Numbered from the stretch's first letter, positions 1 to 9,220 are shown. The stretch is 64,000 nt of DNA from Bacillota bacterium (GCA_013178305.1 JABLXB010000001.1:328203-392202), one strand, 5' to 3'. The notes: a model not told the origin generated them from the letters alone. Translations and numbers: made by a program.

Positions 1-75
1 AAGGTAATCGTAGTCCGAGACGTCCCACCGTGAAGTGGCAACGGGGTTAATCACCAGTATTCTGCTCACGATCAT
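1..75 (-). CDS. Asp/Glu/hydantoin racemase family protein, N-terminal fragment at the window edge
   Basis: Only the first 25 codons are in the window; the gene continues past position 1. The peptide begins MIVSRILVINPVATSRW, and the ILVINP strand is the usual N-terminal signature of the aspartate/glutamate/hydantoin racemase family. These cofactor-independent racemases act on amino acids or hydantoins. An AGGTGAG ribosome site precedes the ATG at 75, and the upstream gene stops at 77, so this is the last visible gene of the operon that starts at about 9.1 kb. A hydantoin or amino-acid racemase fits the DUF917 and M29-like neighbours. The call rests on a short N-terminus only. Confidence 0.6.
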   Translation of the reverse strand, partial: MIVSRILVINPVATSRWDVSDYDYL

Positions 76-76
76 C

Positions 77-1192
77 TCACCTGCCAGTCAGCCCTGACGT
101 AAGCTCTTTGGCCTCCGGATCGACGACCCGGCCGCGGTCGAGCAGCTGCGCGTCGTCAAGCCACACAGACGAATTGAGGCAAATGCCATCACAGTGCGAT
201 ACGGCGGGAATGCCGTCGGGCGGAACGTCGGCGGCGCTCTGGTAGCCCATCCCCCATTCGGTACAACCCCATACGCGCTCATCCTCGAGAACGTTGCCGG
301 TGAGCCGTGCCCCGGGGTTAAACCCGTAGCACACGTGTGCCAGGCGGAACATGTTCGGGTCGTTCAGCCCCTCCAACCATTTCACGAATGTAATCGCCCC
401 CGGCCCTCCCGCGATGTCGATCACGCGCCCATGTCGCACGGTAAGCCGCACCGGTTCCTTGAGGAGGCCGGCAGGAGGCGTCAGCGAACCGTCGAAAACG
501 ATGCTCCCTTCGATGGTGTCGAGCACGGGCGACCAGCCGATCTGTCCCGACAGCATGTGCACCCCGGGCTGGCCGGCTTCACCTATATCGCAGGTCATGG
601 GGTGCATGGGCGAATTGTCGAATTCCACAGCCGTCCCCGCGGGCGTTTCTATGCACATGTGGCGCGCCTGCCTGGTGAGGCCGGCGACCCGTCGCAGAAA
701 TAGGCTCAGCCGGCTCCTGTCAACGCGGCCTATCGTGCGTATCATCATGTCCGCGTTCATGCCCACGAGACACATGTAGCGCAGGCGCGGGTTGGACGCC
801 ATGGCCTTTTCGTACGGCGTGGAATACAGCATCCACTGGTTGTTGAACTCCACCCACACGTCCGCTCCGTTCAAAGCTCCTGCGATCGCGTTAACCGGAA
901 GGTACGGGTCTGCCGCTTTCCCGACTCCTTGCGGCGCCGCGACCAGTGCGACGAGTGGCTTCGCCCCCACGGCGAACGCCGCTCGCGCGGTCGAATTCAC
1001 CACCCTCATGTCCGACTCGGTGTCCGCCGTAATAACCACCGTCTCGCCGGGCCGTGTCTCGAACATGTCCCGGATCAGAGTCTCCGCCGCGCGGCCGAGC
1101 TCGAATTCGTAGAGAGATTGACCGTCCACCTGTACGACCCCCCAAATACCGTCAGTAAGCACCGAGCCGTTGCGGGATGCTAGATCAACCAC
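77..1192 (-). CDS. M29/NicX-like metal-dependent hydrolase or dioxygenase (371 aa)
   Basis: This protein resembles the group that joins M29 aminopeptidases and the 2,5-dihydroxypyridine 5,6-dioxygenase NicX. The C-terminal half carries conserved-looking metal-site stretches: HVCYGFNPGARLTGNVLEDE, then WGCTEWGMGYQS, then VSHCDGICLNSSVWLDD. The family uses a divalent metal bound by Glu, His and Asp residues. The GTG start at 1192 follows a GAGG ribosome site and overlaps the end of the upstream M29 gene, so translation is probably coupled. It is a paralogue of that neighbour, and the pair may act in succession or as two subunits. Whether it cleaves a peptide bond or opens a ring cannot be decided from sequence. 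Confidence 0.65.
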   Translation of the reverse strand: MVDLASRNGSVLTDGIWGVVQVDGQSLYEFELGRAAETLIRDMFETRPGETVVITADTESDMRVVNSTARAAFAVGAKPLVALVAAPQGVGKAADPYLPVNAIAGALNGADVWVEFNNQWMLYSTPYEKAMASNPRLRYMCLVGMNADMMIRTIGRVDRSRLSLFLRRVAGLTRQARHMCIETPAGTAVEFDNSPMHPMTCDIGEAGQPGVHMLSGQIGWSPVLDTIEGSIVFDGSLTPPAGLLKEPVRLTVRHGRVIDIAGGPGAITFVKWLEGLNDPNMFRLAHVCYGFNPGARLTGNVLEDERVWGCTEWGMGYQSAADVPPDGIPAVSHCDGICLNSSVWLDDAQLLDRGRVVDPEAKELTSGLTGR

Positions 1193-2220
1193 GCTCCGTC
1201 CTCGATGACCGGCCGGCCGTCGATGTACAGCGTGGGGTCTCTCAACACGAAATCCTCATGCATGCCGGCCGTCACCTTGCCACCCATGTGGCTGTTGTCC
1301 CCGATCGCAACGTGGACTGTGCCCTTGATCTTCTCTGCCTCCAGCACGTTGTCCGGCCGCCGCGCGTTGGGGTTGGTGCCTATCCCCAGCTCGGCGAGGT
1401 TCCTCCTCCCCATGAGCGCCGGTGAGTCGGCATCGAGGTCCAGAAGCCCGCGGAACTCATCGCCTATCCGGCCGCCGCCCTCAATCGCCACAACCAGGCC
1501 GTCCCTGAAAGATATCGCCATGTCCTCCCGAAGGCCTGGATGCCACCCTTTCTCAATGACCACACGACCGTTCGCGGTCCCTTCCAGCGGCGCTATGAAG
1601 GCCTCTCCAGCGGGCAGGTTGCCCCAGGCCCCCGGGTGATTCAGGGCCCCGGTGTCGGCTTCGCCCTTGCGGCCTTCGAGGCTCATCTGCAGCCGGGTTC
1701 CCGCCGGCGTGGTGAGCAGCACGGCTGACCCCCGCGTCAGTGCGGACGCAAAGAGCTCGGATCCGGAGCGGATGGCCTCCACGCCGGCGGAGACCGGTCC
1801 GCCGGGGAGAAGCATCCCTGGCTCAATCGACGGCATGCTGGCCAGCCTCTTACCCGAGCGGGTGGCGATTTCCCTCGCATCCGTGTGGCTAAGCGAGAAG
1901 GTGGTGACAGCGAGCACGACGTCCGCAGACCTCATGGCCCCGGCCACCTCCGCCGGCGGCTCCTGGCCATTCCGCCCCGTGCACGCATAGGTAAGAAGAT
2001 CGACCACGCACCCGGGAAAAGCCTCCCGCCCGATATCGGCAACGATCCTGGCCAGCATGCTTCTTGTGCTCATGTCGGCGAGGAGAGCGAGGGGCATACG
2101 GCGCCAGTCGGTCACCGCGGGAACATCGTTGACGACCAGGACCCGTTCACCCCGCTTGAGCCCCATGTTGTCCCCCAGGATCTGAACCACGGCGGGGGCA
2201 ATCGCCTCTCTATCGATCAC
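1180..2220 (-). CDS. M29 (AmpS/leucyl aminopeptidase)-like protein (346 aa)
   Basis: The gene encodes a cytoplasmic protein of the M29 metallo-aminopeptidase family, whose members remove N-terminal residues using a dinuclear metal centre. The C-terminal metal-binding region is visible: NLAELGIGTNPNARRPDNVL, EAEKIKGTVHVAIGDNSHMGG, then GMHEDFVLRDPTLYIDG. The length is slightly below the roughly 370-410 aa usual for AmpS. The GTG start at 2220 has an AAGGAGGG ribosome site and overlaps the upstream stop as GTGA. Its place behind a peptide-type ABC importer suggests it processes the imported compound in the cytoplasm. The true substrate may be an amide or hydantoin-derived product rather than a peptide. 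Confidence 0.75.
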   Translation of the reverse strand: MIDREAIAPAVVQILGDNMGLKRGERVLVVNDVPAVTDWRRMPLALLADMSTRSMLARIVADIGREAFPGCVVDLLTYACTGRNGQEPPAEVAGAMRSADVVLAVTTFSLSHTDAREIATRSGKRLASMPSIEPGMLLPGGPVSAGVEAIRSGSELFASALTRGSAVLLTTPAGTRLQMSLEGRKGEADTGALNHPGAWGNLPAGEAFIAPLEGTANGRVVIEKGWHPGLREDMAISFRDGLVVAIEGGGRIGDEFRGLLDLDADSPALMGRRNLAELGIGTNPNARRPDNVLEAEKIKGTVHVAIGDNSHMGGKVTAGMHEDFVLRDPTLYIDGRPVIEDGAWLI

Positions 2221-3353
2221 CTCGTACCCTCCTTACCTCGACCGAACCTTACCTCGACGGGGGTGTATTTCACGCCGAGCCCCAGGTACGCGGGGCCCAG
2301 CACGCGCAGGCCCGCCGGCGTCCGCCAGGCCTCCGGGGCCGGCATCACCACCACGGCAAGCCGCGTCCCTTTCCGAATAACGGGGTTAAGCAGGGGCTGG
2401 CCGGATTCTCGCTCGAGCAGTGTGATGAGGTCCGGCACCGTCACCGCGATTTCGCCATCCAGCCAGGCTGCCATGTGTTCGTTCCGGTAATTCACGCGGC
2501 ATTCCCGGCCATGGAACTGATCGCGCCCGTCGACGAAGACGTCGCCCTCAGTCACGCCGTTGCGGTCCTCCCAGCGGGAATCCTCGCGCACCACGCCCTC
2601 GAAGATTACCGCCCCGCACCCCTCTTCGGCCACCGCCGGAACCGGGTCACGGCCCTTTTCACGCGCTTCCCGCAGAGCCCTGCCGATCCTCTCTGCATGG
2701 CTTATGGCACGTGGAATGACGGCCGTCTTGAGCCTGGCGCCGGTGACCGGATGGTCGCAAACTCCCGCACGGCCGCCGCTGAGAACCGCGACGGAGCGCG
2801 CCAGCGCCTCGGCGCGGATGTCGTTCGGGACACGGCGCACCACCATGACCTCGCCGTAGCGAGTCGCCACGGCGAACGGAGCGATGCTCACTCCGCTCAG
2901 GCTCAGCGTGGAATGTATGAGCTCGGGGACCGAACGTCCCGCGGGATCCGCATCTATCAGGGGTAACCCCCGTTCGGCGGCAACCGCCATGGCCACGGCG
3001 GTATTTCCCCCGCCCAATTCCGTGGAAAGCACGCCGTAGAATCTGCTGCCCACGGCCTCCTCGAGCGCCTGGAACGCCACGGCAGGCTCACTCTGGCAAA
3101 CCGGTTCCAGGCCAGCCGCCGACGGATCGAGGCTGCGGGTACCCTCGGGTGAGACAGCCCCGCAGTAGTAAGGGGAGGCCACGAGCAGGTTGTCCGGCAC
3201 CTCGGAGAGGTCCGCTAACCGGAGAGTAACGCCCTTTTCCTCGAAATCCTCCACCTGCCGCAAGCCCCGGTCCAATTCCCCGCCGCCCCCACACCCGAGG
3301 ACAGCGCAACCGAGAAGCACATCGCGCCTGGCCTGTTTGTCGAGAACCTTCAT
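2217..3353 (-). CDS. DUF917 (S-methyl-thiohydantoin desulfurase-like) family protein (378 aa)
   Basis: The protein matches the DUF917 family by its N-terminus MKVLDKQARRDVLLGCAVLG followed by CGGGGELDRG, and by the DADPAGRSVPEL motif. Pfam groups these with S-methyl-thiohydantoin desulfurase and near hydantoinase-like proteins; most members have no proven substrate. The open frame extends to 3515, but residues before the ATG at 3353 overlap the end of the ABC ATPase gene and look non-coding, so I place the start at 3353. The gene lies between an ABC importer and two M29-like genes, with a racemase fragment beyond. That context favours a role in breaking down a hydantoin, thiohydantoin or N-substituted amino acid. 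Confidence 0.8.
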   Translation of the reverse strand: MKVLDKQARRDVLLGCAVLGCGGGGELDRGLRQVEDFEEKGVTLRLADLSEVPDNLLVASPYYCGAVSPEGTRSLDPSAAGLEPVCQSEPAVAFQALEEAVGSRFYGVLSTELGGGNTAVAMAVAAERGLPLIDADPAGRSVPELIHSTLSLSGVSIAPFAVATRYGEVMVVRRVPNDIRAEALARSVAVLSGGRAGVCDHPVTGARLKTAVIPRAISHAERIGRALREAREKGRDPVPAVAEEGCGAVIFEGVVREDSRWEDRNGVTEGDVFVDGRDQFHGRECRVNYRNEHMAAWLDGEIAVTVPDLITLLERESGQPLLNPVIRKGTRLAVVVMPAPEAWRTPAGLRVLGPAYLGLGVKYTPVEVRFGRGKEGTR

Positions 3354-3403
3354 GAGTCTGAATGCCCCCTTCGAACACACGACCGAACTATTGAACCGAC
3401 GCT

Positions 3404-4369
3404 CTAATCCACCAGGTGGCAGGCCGCAAGGTGCCCGGGGGTCACCTCCACCAGTTCCGGCTCCAGTCCCCGGCAGATATCGCGCGATTCCTGGCAGCGC
3501 GGGTGGAACCGGCAACCACTGGGTAGATGCGCTGGGTTCGGGACGTTGCCTTCCAGGATGATCTGGGGTCGCCCCGTGCTATCCATGGTTGGAATGGCTG
3601 CCAGCAGTGCCTTCGTATACGGATGCAGGCAGCCGCTGAAGACCTCGCCGGTGGGCCCTATTTCCACGACACGCCCCGCATACATGACCGCAATTCGCTG
3701 CGACAGATATTGCACCACGCCGAGGTCGTGGGAGATCAGCACGTACGTGAGCCCCATCCTCTCCTGCAGGTCGCGCAACAGGTTGAGGATCTGCGCCTGG
3801 GATAGCGTATCGATTGCCGACGTGGGCTCGTCCAGGACGACCAGTTTCGGGTGCAAAGCCAGCGCGCGTGCGATCGCCAGCCGCTGCCTCTGCCCACCCG
3901 AGAACTCGTGCGGGTACCGCCGCACGTGGTCGGGCTGCAGGCCGACGAGCTCCAGCAAATCGGACACTCTCTCGGAAAGCGCGTGGAACCTTAGTCGCTG
4001 GTGTACCGAGACCGGTTCGCCAACGATATCGCGCACCATCAGGCGCGGGTTGAGCGACCAGTACGGATCCTGGTAGACGATCTGCATGTCTTTCCTCATC
4101 TGGCCCAGTTCGGCCTCGGTGAGGGACATCATGTCCCGCCCCTCGAACCGGATGGAGCCCGTGGTTGGGCGAGCGATCCGCAGCACGACCCGCATGAGCG
4201 TGGTCTTACCGCAGCCGGACTCGCCGACAACCCCGAACGCTTCTCCTCGACGCACGTCGAACGACACGCCGTCGACCGCCTTGATCCAGCCCACGGGTCT
4301 GGACAGCAGCCCCGCCCTGATCGGGAAATGCTTCTTGACGTCCCTGATCTCGAGAAGTGCATCCTCCAT
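3404..4369 (-). CDS. dppF: Oligopeptide/dipeptide ABC transporter ATPase, DppF/OppF type (321 aa)
   Basis: This is one of the two nucleotide-binding subunits that drive peptide import. Walker A (GVVGESGCGKTT), signature (FSGGQRQRLAIARAL) and Walker B (LVVLDEPTSAID) are intact. The C-terminal oligo_HPY region has LHPYTKALLAAIP and a Cys-rich end (GCRFHPRCQESRDICRG) typical of OppD/F proteins. The ATG at 4369 follows a GAGGAGGG ribosome site; the in-frame extension to 4477 lies inside the upstream gene and is rejected. It is the last transport subunit of the operon. Confidence 0.93.
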   Translation of the reverse strand: MEDALLEIRDVKKHFPIRAGLLSRPVGWIKAVDGVSFDVRRGEAFGVVGESGCGKTTLMRVVLRIARPTTGSIRFEGRDMMSLTEAELGQMRKDMQIVYQDPYWSLNPRLMVRDIVGEPVSVHQRLRFHALSERVSDLLELVGLQPDHVRRYPHEFSGGQRQRLAIARALALHPKLVVLDEPTSAIDTLSQAQILNLLRDLQERMGLTYVLISHDLGVVQYLSQRIAVMYAGRVVEIGPTGEVFSGCLHPYTKALLAAIPTMDSTGRPQIILEGNVPNPAHLPSGCRFHPRCQESRDICRGLEPELVEVTPGHLAACHLVD

Positions 4370-4383
4370 CGTCAGCCCTCCTC

Positions 4384-5367
4384 TCAACCCGCCAGGTGGC
4401 AGGCCACGAGCCGACCGGGGCCGGCCTCCCGTAGCTGCGGTCTTTCGGACTCGCACAAGGGAACGACCTGCGGGCATCGCGGGCGGAACGAGCAGCCCGG
4501 TGGAATGCGCAGAGGGTCGGGCGGGAAGCCCTCCGTGACCGCCAGCCTCCCGGATCTCATCTCCGCGCGCGGCAGCGCTGCGAGCAGCGCCCTGGTGTAC
4601 GGGTGCGCCGGGCGCTGGAATACATCCCCGGCAGCCCCCACCTCTACGATCCGTCCCGCGTACATCACTCCAACGCGGCTACACATCTGGGCGAGAACGC
4701 CGAGGTTGTTCGCGATGAACAGCACCGTCATACCGGTGTCCCGCTTTATCTCGTTGAGAAGATTGAGGATGCCGGCCTGGATGGTCACATCGAGCCCCCT
4801 AGTCGGTTCGTCGGCGATCAGCAGTTCGGCCCCGCATGACAGGCCCATGGCTATCATCACTCGCTGGCGCATGCCCCCCGATAGTTCGTGCGGGTACTTC
4901 GCGAGGATCCCTCCGGGATCAGGAAGCCTCACAACCTCCAAGACCTGTGCGGCCTTTTCCTCGGCCTCGCGCCTGGAGAGACGGTGGTGGGTCCGGATTA
5001 CCCTGATCACCTGCTGGCCGACGGTGAACACCGGGTTCAGAGACGACATCGGGTCCTGGAATATCATCGACGTCTTGCGACCCCTGATCCGTCTCAGTTC
5101 CTCTTCCCTCATGGCCAGCAGGTCCTGCCCACGCAGGAGTATCCGCCCGCCCGCTATCACGCCCGGCGGGGAGGGGACCAGCCGGAAGATGGACAGCGCC
5201 ACCACTGTCTTGCCGGCCCCGCTCTCGCCGGCCAGGCCGAAGGTCTCGCCCTCCGCAACGGAGAGGTGTTCCAGGTCGACGACCTGGGCCAGGCCCTCGC
5301 GGGTTTGAAACTGCACTTTGAGGTCGCTTATCTCGAGCAGCGGCTGTCTCTCGGCAACAGCTGTCAT
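4384..5367 (-). CDS. dppD: Oligopeptide/dipeptide ABC transporter ATPase, DppD/OppD type (327 aa)
   Basis: This is the second ATPase of the peptide importer. Walker A (GLAGESGAGKTV), signature (LSGGMRQRVMIAMGLS) and Walker B (LLIADEPTRGLD) are present, and the Opp-type Cys-rich C-terminus (GCSFRPRCPQVVPLCESE) is intact. A GTG at 5379 is possible, but the ATG at 5367 has the better ribosome site (GAGGTGG, 8 nt away). It sits 13 nt after the permease gene and 14 nt before the partner ATPase, as expected for a DppD-DppF pair. Confidence 0.92.
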   Translation of the reverse strand: MTAVAERQPLLEISDLKVQFQTREGLAQVVDLEHLSVAEGETFGLAGESGAGKTVVALSIFRLVPSPPGVIAGGRILLRGQDLLAMREEELRRIRGRKTSMIFQDPMSSLNPVFTVGQQVIRVIRTHHRLSRREAEEKAAQVLEVVRLPDPGGILAKYPHELSGGMRQRVMIAMGLSCGAELLIADEPTRGLDVTIQAGILNLLNEIKRDTGMTVLFIANNLGVLAQMCSRVGVMYAGRIVEVGAAGDVFQRPAHPYTRALLAALPRAEMRSGRLAVTEGFPPDPLRIPPGCSFRPRCPQVVPLCESERPQLREAGPGRLVACHLAG

Positions 5368-5380
5368 GATTTCCACCACC

Positions 5381-6292
5381 TCAGGCCCGCCTGGCCTTGG
5401 GGTCCAGAATCTCCCTCAACCCGTCACCGAGCAGGTTGAATACCAGCACTGTCACGAAGATCGCGAGTCCGGGGAAGAGCCCGTACCACCAGGCAGTGAA
5501 GAAGTAGTTGCGGCTTGTGCTGAGCATGAGTCCCCATTCCGGCGTGGGTGGCTGAGCCCCCAGGCCGAGGAAACTCAGTGCGGCCGCCGTCAGCACGACC
5601 GACCCGAAATCCATGGATGCCTGCACGATAATGGGCGCCAGGCTGTTCGGCAGGATGTGGACCATGACGATCCGCGGGTGTGCCGTACCGATGGTCTGTG
5701 CCGCCTCCACGAACGGCCGCTCCCTGACGCTCATGGCCTGGCTGCGGGCGATGCGCGTGTACCAGGGCCACCACGACAGCGCAATGGCGATCATGGCGTT
5801 CGTGAGGCTCGGACCCAGGAACGCCGCAATCGCGATGGCCAGGAGCAGCGGGGGGAAGCTCAGGAATATGTCCGTGAGCCTCATGATGACCTCGTCCGTC
5901 CAGCCGCCCCGGTAGCCCGCTACCAACCCCAGCGGCACGCCGATAAGCAGGGATAGCCCTACCGCCAGCATGCCTATCTGGAGCGATATGCGGGTGCCGT
6001 AGAGCACCCGGCTGAGGAGGTCGCGCCCCAGTTCATCAGTTCCCATCCAGTGCCCCGGTCTCGGGGAAAGCAGCTTTGTGGACGGGTGGGCCGTCCCGGC
6101 CGCCTGGTCCGGGTACGGGGCGAGCACCGGGGCCAGGATACCGATGAGAACAAGCAAGAGCACGATTACCGTCCCCACGCGGGTGAGCGTGTTCTGCCTG
6201 ATGAGGTATGCCGCGTATCCCAGGCCATTCAGGCAAGGCTGAACGCACTCCTTTTGCAGGTCCTGCCAGGTACCCGCCATGTTCCTTCCCAT
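5381..6292 (-). CDS. dppC: Peptide ABC transporter permease, DppC type (303 aa)
   Basis: This inner-membrane permease has the DppC layout: a cytoplasmic N-terminus, a first membrane segment (VGTVIVLLLVLIGILAPVLAP), a periplasm-facing stretch with HWMGTDELGRDLLSRVLYGTR, and further membrane segments. The EAA loop that contacts the ATPases is visible as PFVEAAQTIGTAHPRIVMVHILPN. Start ATG at 6292 with an AGGAGG ribosome site. It pairs with the upstream DppB gene, which ends 13 nt before it. Confidence 0.93.
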   Translation of the reverse strand: MGRNMAGTWQDLQKECVQPCLNGLGYAAYLIRQNTLTRVGTVIVLLLVLIGILAPVLAPYPDQAAGTAHPSTKLLSPRPGHWMGTDELGRDLLSRVLYGTRISLQIGMLAVGLSLLIGVPLGLVAGYRGGWTDEVIMRLTDIFLSFPPLLLAIAIAAFLGPSLTNAMIAIALSWWPWYTRIARSQAMSVRERPFVEAAQTIGTAHPRIVMVHILPNSLAPIIVQASMDFGSVVLTAAALSFLGLGAQPPTPEWGLMLSTSRNYFFTAWWYGLFPGLAIFVTVLVFNLLGDGLREILDPKARRA

Positions 6293-6305
6293 GCTCCACC
6301 GCCTC

Positions 6306-7316
6306 CTAGGTCCTCACGCGCGGATCGAGGCTGATTACGATGTCGGCGAACAGGTTCAACAGCACGTAGGTGCAGGCGGCGAATATGGTAATGCCCATTA
6401 TGGCAGTGTAGTCGAGCGTTATGACCGACAGCGCGGTGTAACTCCCGAGGCCCGGCCAGGTGAAGATGGCCTCGATCAGGAAGGTGTTTACCAGCGAGTA
6501 TCCAGCCGACAGGGCCAGCACCGTGACTGTGGGGCCGAGGGCGTTCTTGAGCGCCAGCGAGTATACGACCGACGTCTCAGGTATGCCAAACGAGCGCGCC
6601 GCCCTTATGTAATCCTCGTTGAGTATTTCGATCAGGGAAGAGCGCACCATCTTCGCCACGAGACCCACGGGGTATGCGGCGAGGGTCACGGCTGGCAATA
6701 CAAGGTGCCGGAGAGCGCTGGCCAAAGCGGGTTTATTCCCGGTGAGTAAGCAGTCAAGCACGATGAAGCCGGTGACCCTTTGGAGCGGGTGGGTGAGGCG
6801 CACCATGGTGTCGAGCTGCCCGCCCAGCGGCAGGAGTCGCAGCTGGCGGAAGAATACGAACTGCAGCGCCATGGCCAGCCAGAACGTAGGCAGCGATACG
6901 GAGCCCACCGACATCAGCCGGCACAGATGGTCCGGCCACCTGTCCTTGTGCACCGCTGCGGTTGTTCCAAGGGGCACCCCCACAAACAGGGCGAGGAGCG
7001 TACTCACGACGACGAGCTCGAGCGACGCCGGCACGTACGTGGCCAGGTCCTTCAACACCGGCTGGTGGGTACGGATCGATTTGCCCCAGTCGCCCTTCAC
7101 GATGCCGGTCAGGTAGCGCCAGAACTGAATATGAAGGGGCTTGTCGAGGGCCAGCTCCTTCTCCGCCTGCGCTATCTGTTCCGCCGTGGCGTGCGGCCCC
7201 ACCCAGCGCGCGGCCGGGTCAGACGGCACCGCCCTCGCGAGGAGGAAAGTGACAGTGCACACTCCTGCAAGCACGACCACGCCCATTAACACTCGCCTGA
7301 CGCAATACGTCCACAA
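6306..7316 (-). CDS. dppB: Peptide ABC transporter permease, DppB type (336 aa)
   Basis: The protein is a DppB-type permease with the N-terminal membrane segment VLMGVVVLAGVCTVTFLLAR and the EAA loop DYIRAARSFGIPETSVVYSLALKNAL. An open frame runs to 7367, but family members begin near the residues WTYCVRRVLMG. A TTG at 7316 lies directly before them with a GGAGG ribosome site 9 nt upstream, so I choose that start. About 120 nt with a strong hairpin separate it from the binding-protein gene, which probably lowers permease output relative to the binding protein. Confidence 0.9.
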   Translation of the reverse strand: MWTYCVRRVLMGVVVLAGVCTVTFLLARAVPSDPAARWVGPHATAEQIAQAEKELALDKPLHIQFWRYLTGIVKGDWGKSIRTHQPVLKDLATYVPASLELVVVSTLLALFVGVPLGTTAAVHKDRWPDHLCRLMSVGSVSLPTFWLAMALQFVFFRQLRLLPLGGQLDTMVRLTHPLQRVTGFIVLDCLLTGNKPALASALRHLVLPAVTLAAYPVGLVAKMVRSSLIEILNEDYIRAARSFGIPETSVVYSLALKNALGPTVTVLALSAGYSLVNTFLIEAIFTWPGLGSYTALSVITLDYTAIMGITIFAACTYVLLNLFADIVISLDPRVRT

Positions 7317-7399
7317 ACGGCCATCCCTCCACGAAAGCGTCTGCCACAGGCCACAGCCTAAGTGCAACAGGTCACATCACAGGCCTGCACTGGGAGTGC

Positions 7400-7426
7400 G
7401 GTAGGGGCGGGTCGCCCGCCCCTACC
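7400..7426 (-). terminator. 12-bp perfect hairpin between binding-protein and permease genes
   Basis: Arms GGTAGGGGCGGG and CCCGCCCCTACC pair perfectly around a 3-nt loop, 11 nt past the binding-protein stop. No T-run follows on the minus strand, so it is more likely an mRNA-stabilising or attenuating stem than a full terminator. Similar stems are common between binding-protein and permease genes. Confidence 0.6.
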
Positions 7427-7437
7427 TGTTGTGCTGT

Positions 7438-9078
7438 TCACTCCCGGTAAGCGTCGTAGAAGAACAGCACGTGCGGGTACGCAGGGTTGTCACGCACCCC
7501 TTTCAGGTTCGCGATCTTCGGCCGCACGTACTGGAGGTCCGCTACCCACGCTGCAGGAGCGTCCTCGATCAGGGTCTTCTGAGCCTGGCTGTACAGCGAG
7601 ATCGCCTTCGCGCGATCGGCGCCTGCAACACTGTTGGCCTCGTCGATAAGCCGGTCGAACTCGCGGCTCTTGTAGTAGGAGAGGTTGAACACTATCTCTT
7701 TCTCCGAGTGGAATACCGCGTTCAAGAAGCTGTATGGGTCGGCCAAGTCGGGCCACCAGTAGAACAGGAAGATGTCCTGCCTGTCCTTCGGCTGCTTTGC
7801 CTTGCCCATCTCCCACTGGGCATCCCACGGCATACCGCGGATGTCCATCTGGATGTTGAGCTTCGCCAGCTCGGATTTCATCAACTCGGCAACCTGGCGC
7901 TCCTTTTCGTCGCCGCCCACGTACGTCAGGACGATCTTGAAGCCGCCGTTCGGATACCCCGCCTTCGCCAGCAGCGACTTAGCCTTCTCCAGGTCATAGG
8001 CATACTGCGGCAGACTGTCGTCGTGCCCCCAGAGCCCTTGGGGGACCGCACCCTTCGATTGTGTGGCGTAGCCGTGGAACACGTGCTTCACGATGTCGTC
8101 GTATGGGATGGCGTACGATATGGCCTGGCGAACCAGTTTGTTGTTGAGGGGAGGCTTATCCATGTTGAAGAGTGCCATCAGCATCTGATAGCTGGGAGTC
8201 GTCAGGATCTCGATCTTGGGGTTGTTTGCGAGCGCCCCGATGTCCTCGAACGGCATCTCGTTGCAGTAGTCGGCCTGGCCGGATTCGAGCATCTGCCTGC
8301 GGGTGGAAGGCTCGGGCACCATCTTGATGATTGCCTTGTCGAGGTGGTTGCCGCTCCATCCTCGCCAGTAATCGTTGAACCTGGTCATGACGACCTCGTC
8401 ACCGCGTTTCCAGCTCTCGACCTTGTACGGTCCGGTCCCGCAAGTGTTGCCCTGGCCGAACCAGTCTGTCCCAAACTCTTTCGCATGCTTTGGGCAGTAC
8501 ACGAAGGCCGAGTAGCCGGCAGCCGCGATGAAGTCGAGGGGCGCGGGCACCTTCAGGTGGAATTCCACGGTGTTTTCATCGGGGGTCTTGATCTCCTTTA
8601 CCTGGCTCCATATGAACGAAGCGCCTTTGCCGCGTTGAATCGTGCGGTCTATCGAGTACTTTACGGCGGCAGCGTTCATCGGCTCACCGCAATGGAACTT
8701 GACCCCTTTCCGAAGATTGAACGTCCATACGAGGCCGTCCTTGGATACCTGGTAGTTCTCCGCCAGCACCGGGACGAACTTCTTGGTAGCCGGGTCGAAC
8801 TGGATCAACTGCTCGTAGGCGTTGTTCATCACGATGATCTCGTTGGAGAACACGTCCGCCGGATCCCAGAAGATGACCGGTTCACTGTGGTACGCATAGA
8901 CGGCGATCTGCGGCACCTTGGGGGCTACGGCAGGGGTTTTCGGTTCTTCCGCCGGCTTCTTCGGCTCCCCGGCAGGCTTGTCACTCCCTCCACAACCGCC
9001 CAGTCCCAAGACAATGGCCAGGACCAGCAACGACGCCAGAATACGAACCGCCGGTCGTCTCCAAACTGGCCGCTCCAT
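7438..9078 (-). CDS. Peptide-type ABC transporter substrate-binding lipoprotein (SBP family 5, 546 aa)
   Basis: This is the extracellular solute-binding lipoprotein of the importer. A signal peptide (RILASLLVLAIVLGLGGC) ends in a lipobox whose Cys would be lipidated, followed by a Pro/Lys/Glu-rich linker. Family 5 features include YEQLIQFDPATKKFVPVLAE, WTFNLRKGVKFHCGEPMNA, and a C-terminal region with SYYKSREFDRLIDEA. The frame is open to 9123, but the ATG at 9078 has a GGAGGGGG ribosome site 9 nt away. Family 5 proteins bind peptides, opines, nickel or other amino compounds, so the ligand is not certain; downstream genes suggest a peptide-like or hydantoin-like compound. Confidence 0.93.
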   Translation of the reverse strand: MERPVWRRPAVRILASLLVLAIVLGLGGCGGSDKPAGEPKKPAEEPKTPAVAPKVPQIAVYAYHSEPVIFWDPADVFSNEIIVMNNAYEQLIQFDPATKKFVPVLAENYQVSKDGLVWTFNLRKGVKFHCGEPMNAAAVKYSIDRTIQRGKGASFIWSQVKEIKTPDENTVEFHLKVPAPLDFIAAAGYSAFVYCPKHAKEFGTDWFGQGNTCGTGPYKVESWKRGDEVVMTRFNDYWRGWSGNHLDKAIIKMVPEPSTRRQMLESGQADYCNEMPFEDIGALANNPKIEILTTPSYQMLMALFNMDKPPLNNKLVRQAISYAIPYDDIVKHVFHGYATQSKGAVPQGLWGHDDSLPQYAYDLEKAKSLLAKAGYPNGGFKIVLTYVGGDEKERQVAELMKSELAKLNIQMDIRGMPWDAQWEMGKAKQPKDRQDIFLFYWWPDLADPYSFLNAVFHSEKEIVFNLSYYKSREFDRLIDEANSVAGADRAKAISLYSQAQKTLIEDAPAAWVADLQYVRPKIANLKGVRDNPAYPHVLFFYDAYRE

Positions 9079-9191
9079 TTTGTCTATCCCCCTCCGCCCA
9101 GGAAGTGTAATCAGGCTAGACACAATATTGGAGCGGCGCCTGCGACCTCCTTTGTTGCTGCCGACAATAATGGGGCTGCCGTTTGTGGAGA

Positions 9192-9220
9192 TCTCTAACG
9201 GCGGTCCGGTATTCTGTCAA
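9192..9220 (-). promoter_or_regulatory. Candidate sigma-A-type promoter for the peptide-importer operon
   Basis: On the minus strand a perfect TTGACA (9220-9215) is followed after 17 nt by TAGAGA (9197-9192), a partial -10 match. It lies 114 nt upstream of the binding-protein start and overlaps the stop of the PucR gene, so the operon could be expressed separately from its regulator. Confidence 0.45.

Noticed and set aside
7429-9198. 589-codon plus-strand frame opposite the peptide-binding protein
   Set aside because: Shadow frame in GC-rich DNA. The minus-strand gene has a lipoprotein signal peptide, ribosome site and family 5 motifs.
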